Shown here: positions 7,523 to 8,399 of the stretch, piece after piece | How positions within the stretch are numbered: position 1 is the stretch's first letter | Layout of the letters: every line of letters starts with the position of its first letter | Assembly (NCBI GenBank): GCA_946539625.1 | Contig: CAMNHT010000048.1 | Location: forward strand, 1 to 8,399 | Reading direction: 5' to 3' | Source: an uncultured Clostridia bacterium | Lineage (GTDB): Bacteria; Bacillota_A; Clostridia; Christensenellales; CAG-138 | DNA length: 8,399 nucleotides | Program-made: the position numbers and the translations under genes | The notes under the pieces: generated by a model | Database searches by the model: none | The model's input: the letters and a program-made list of their open reading frames with translations, nothing else | What the model was told of the DNA's origin: nothing

Positions 7523-8065
7523 CTATGAGACCGGGATCAGCTTTCGAAGTTTTCGCCCGAGCACAAGCGCAAGCGCGAGCTTTGCGGCATCCGGCAGCAG
7601 AAACGGCACAACGCAGATCATAAGAGCCGAAGCAAAGCCGTGATCGGCGTTCAGCACGGTAAACCATACCGTTCCGAACATGTAACAGAGAAGCAGTCCG
7701 AACACGAGCGAAACGATCTCTGCCCACAGCTTTTTTCCGAACAGCTTTGTGAAGATCCAATAAACCATACCGATCAAAAGCATTCCCCAAAGGTAGCCGC
7801 CCGTCATGCCGACGAGTACGGAAAAACCGCCTTTGCCTCCGGAGAAGACCGGTATGCCGATGGCTCCGAGCAGCAGATAGACCGCAACGCACAGCGTACC
7901 GTTTCGTCCGCCGAGCAGGATCAATGAGAAGAATACGGCGAAGATCTGCATGGTAAACGGCACGGTGAACGGGATCGTGATCCATGCGCAGACCGTAATC
8001 AACGCCGCGCCGAGCGCGATATAGGCAAGTTCCGCCGTTTTGAATGAGGCTCTCTTTTGTTCCAT
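7523..8065 (-). CDS. bioY: Biotin transporter S component BioY
   Basis: Integral membrane substrate-binding subunit of an energy-coupling-factor (ECF) transporter for biotin. The product is 180 aa, typical for BioY, and almost entirely hydrophobic with about six membrane segments. Family landmarks are VPFTMQ (35-40), LLGAIGIPVF (65-74), MTGGYLWG (87-94) and the LPDAAK segment (157-162), whose Asp159 and Lys162 correspond to the conserved biotin-site Asp/Lys. The ATG at 8065 is chosen: GGGAG lies 9 nt upstream and the protein begins just before the first membrane helix. A start at 8104 would extend through the terminator hairpin. No EcfA/A'/T genes are nearby, so it is probably a group II system using shared energising subunits encoded elsewhere. 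No biotin biosynthesis genes or recognisable BirA-type operator are in the window. Only 54 nt separate it from tRNA-Ser, mostly taken up by a terminator, so it may depend on readthrough. Confidence 0.95.
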   Translation of the reverse strand: MEQKRASFKTAELAYIALGAALITVCAWITIPFTVPFTMQIFAVFFSLILLGGRNGTLCVAVYLLLGAIGIPVFSGGKGGFSVLVGMTGGYLWGMLLIGMVYWIFTKLFGKKLWAEIVSLVFGLLLCYMFGTVWFTVLNADHGFASALMICVVPFLLPDAAKLALALVLGRKLRKLIPVS

Positions 8066-8080
8066 GTTTTCAGTCTCCCG

Positions 8081-8116
8081 AAATAAAAATGCCGCCGCTG
8101 ACAATGATCAGCGGCG
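8081..8116 (-). terminator. Intrinsic terminator between tRNA-Ser and bioY
   Basis: Minus-strand hairpin with a perfect 9-bp stem (CGCCGCTGA / TCAGCGGCG), a 6-nt loop (TCATTG), then GCA, five T, A and three T. It starts 3 nt after the encoded CCA of tRNA-Ser and ends about 15 nt before the bioY ATG. It is oriented to stop tRNA-Ser transcription but would also reduce transcription into bioY. Confidence 0.85.
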
Positions 8117-8119
8117 ACG

Positions 8120-8211
8120 TGGCGCAGAGAGAGGGATTCGAACCCTCGATACCATTCCTGGTATACACGATTTCCAGTCGTGCGCCTTAGACCAAGCTCA
8201 GCCATCTCTGC
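8120..8211 (-). tRNA. tRNA-Ser (anticodon GGA), CCA encoded
   Basis: A complete class II tRNA on the minus strand. The acceptor stem GCAGAGA/TCTCTGC is fully paired, with G73 as discriminator and CCA encoded (8120-8122). The anticodon stem CACGA/TCGTG encloses the loop CTGGAAA with anticodon GGA (8173-8175), which reads UCC and UCU. A long variable arm with its own stem (TATACCAGGAATGGTAT) is diagnostic of serine together with the anticodon. The T arm is GAGGG/CCCTC with the TTCGAAT loop. A terminator follows and a promoter lies upstream. Confidence 0.97.
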
Positions 8212-8234
8212 AAGGCATTTTTCGGACCTTTGCT

Positions 8235-8263
8235 ATCTTACAACAGTTTGATGAAAAAAGCAA
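8235..8263 (-). promoter_or_regulatory. Promoter for tRNA-Ser
   Basis: Minus strand TTGCTT (8258-8263), 17-nt spacer, TAAGAT (8235-8240). Predicted start is about 8228, giving a leader of about 16 nt before the tRNA 5' end. An A/T-rich tract upstream of the -35 could serve as an UP element. Confidence 0.65.
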
Positions 8264-8303
8264 GATATATTTTCATTCTTGCAAAAATATTTTGAAAAAC
8301 CTC

Positions 8304-8331
8304 TTGCAATTTTATGAAAACCGTGTATAAT
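8304..8331 (+). promoter_or_regulatory. Promoter for tRNA-Ala
   Basis: Plus strand TTGCAA (8304-8309), 16-nt spacer, perfect TATAAT (8326-8331). It ends 13 nt before the tRNA 5' end, with an A/T-rich tract upstream. Placement directly ahead of a stable-RNA gene supports it. Confidence 0.82.
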
Positions 8332-8344
8332 GATTTCTGTTCGC

Positions 8345-8399
8345 GGGGCATTAGCACAGTTGGTAGCGCGCAACGTTCGCAATGTTGAGGTCAGGAGTT
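8345..8399 (+). tRNA. tRNA-Ala (anticodon CGC), 3' part beyond window
   Basis: The first 55 nt of a tRNA are visible. They comprise the acceptor 5' strand GGGGCAT, T8 A9, the D arm with loop AGTTGGTA, the anticodon stem CAACG/TGTTG and the loop TTCGCAA with anticodon CGC (8378-8380), which decodes alanine GCG. The variable region AGGTC, T-stem strand AGGAG and first TT of the T loop follow before the window ends. G3 is present, but its partner U70, the alanine identity element, lies outside. The D stem has an A12-C23 mismatch. Identity rests on the anticodon. Confidence 0.93.

Noticed and set aside
7434..7985. N-terminal extension of the dehydrogenase frame into bioY
   Set aside because: The extension overlaps bioY in another frame, shows no family similarity and lacks a ribosome binding site. 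The family-length protein starts cleanly at 7433.
8066..8104. Longer bioY start at 8104
   Set aside because: It would translate through the terminator hairpin and add residues not typical of BioY; the ATG at 8065 has its own ribosome binding site.
8040..8330. Plus-strand open frame of 96 codons covering the tRNA-Ser region
   Set aside because: It reads the antisense of tRNA-Ser. The peptide containing FQSCALDQAQPSL is a well-known spurious prediction over serine tRNA genes.

Overview
The window is a dense, ordinary-looking bacterial chromosomal segment. It is almost entirely coded on the minus strand: eight protein genes (one cut by the left edge) and a tRNA-Ser, followed by the start of a divergent tRNA-Ala at the right edge. 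The base composition is moderately GC-rich, Shine-Dalgarno sites are strong (GGAGG type), promoters are sigma-A-like, and the gene order tilS-hpt-ftsH and pepP-efp matches Bacillus subtilis. This points to a member of the Bacillota, probably a clostridial lineage. The family-level placement is inference from gene order and protein style, not from a search.

Right to left (direction of transcription): an AT-rich spacer (8212-8344) carries back-to-back promoters for tRNA-Ser(GGA), on the minus strand with an encoded CCA, and tRNA-Ala(CGC), on the plus strand and truncated. A strong intrinsic terminator lies between tRNA-Ser and bioY (biotin ECF transporter S component), which has no obvious promoter of its own. 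Next comes a D-2-hydroxyacid dehydrogenase resembling glycerate dehydrogenase/hydroxypyruvate reductase, with its own candidate promoter and an intrinsic terminator.

The central operon is tilS-hpt-ftsH-PHP. These encode tRNA(Ile) lysidine synthase, hypoxanthine phosphoribosyltransferase, the membrane AAA+ protease FtsH and a PHP-domain phosphoesterase of the YciV/RNase AM type. A promoter lies ahead of tilS, gaps of 2, 42 and 2 nt separate the genes, and a textbook terminator sits 5 nt after the last stop. A second promoter then drives pepP-efp (Xaa-Pro aminopeptidase and elongation factor P). EF-P runs off the left edge after about 137 residues.

Functionally this is core housekeeping: translation and tRNA maturation (tRNAs, TilS, EF-P), purine salvage (Hpt), protein quality control and peptide turnover (FtsH, PepP), and cofactor uptake (BioY). 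I found no mobile element, CRISPR array, phage gene or defence system, and no clearly novel system. The points most worth a second look are the tRNA-Ser/terminator/bioY arrangement, the consistent TTGC start of all five candidate -35 boxes, and the PHP gene coupled to ftsH. There is no gene-free stretch longer than about 135 nt.
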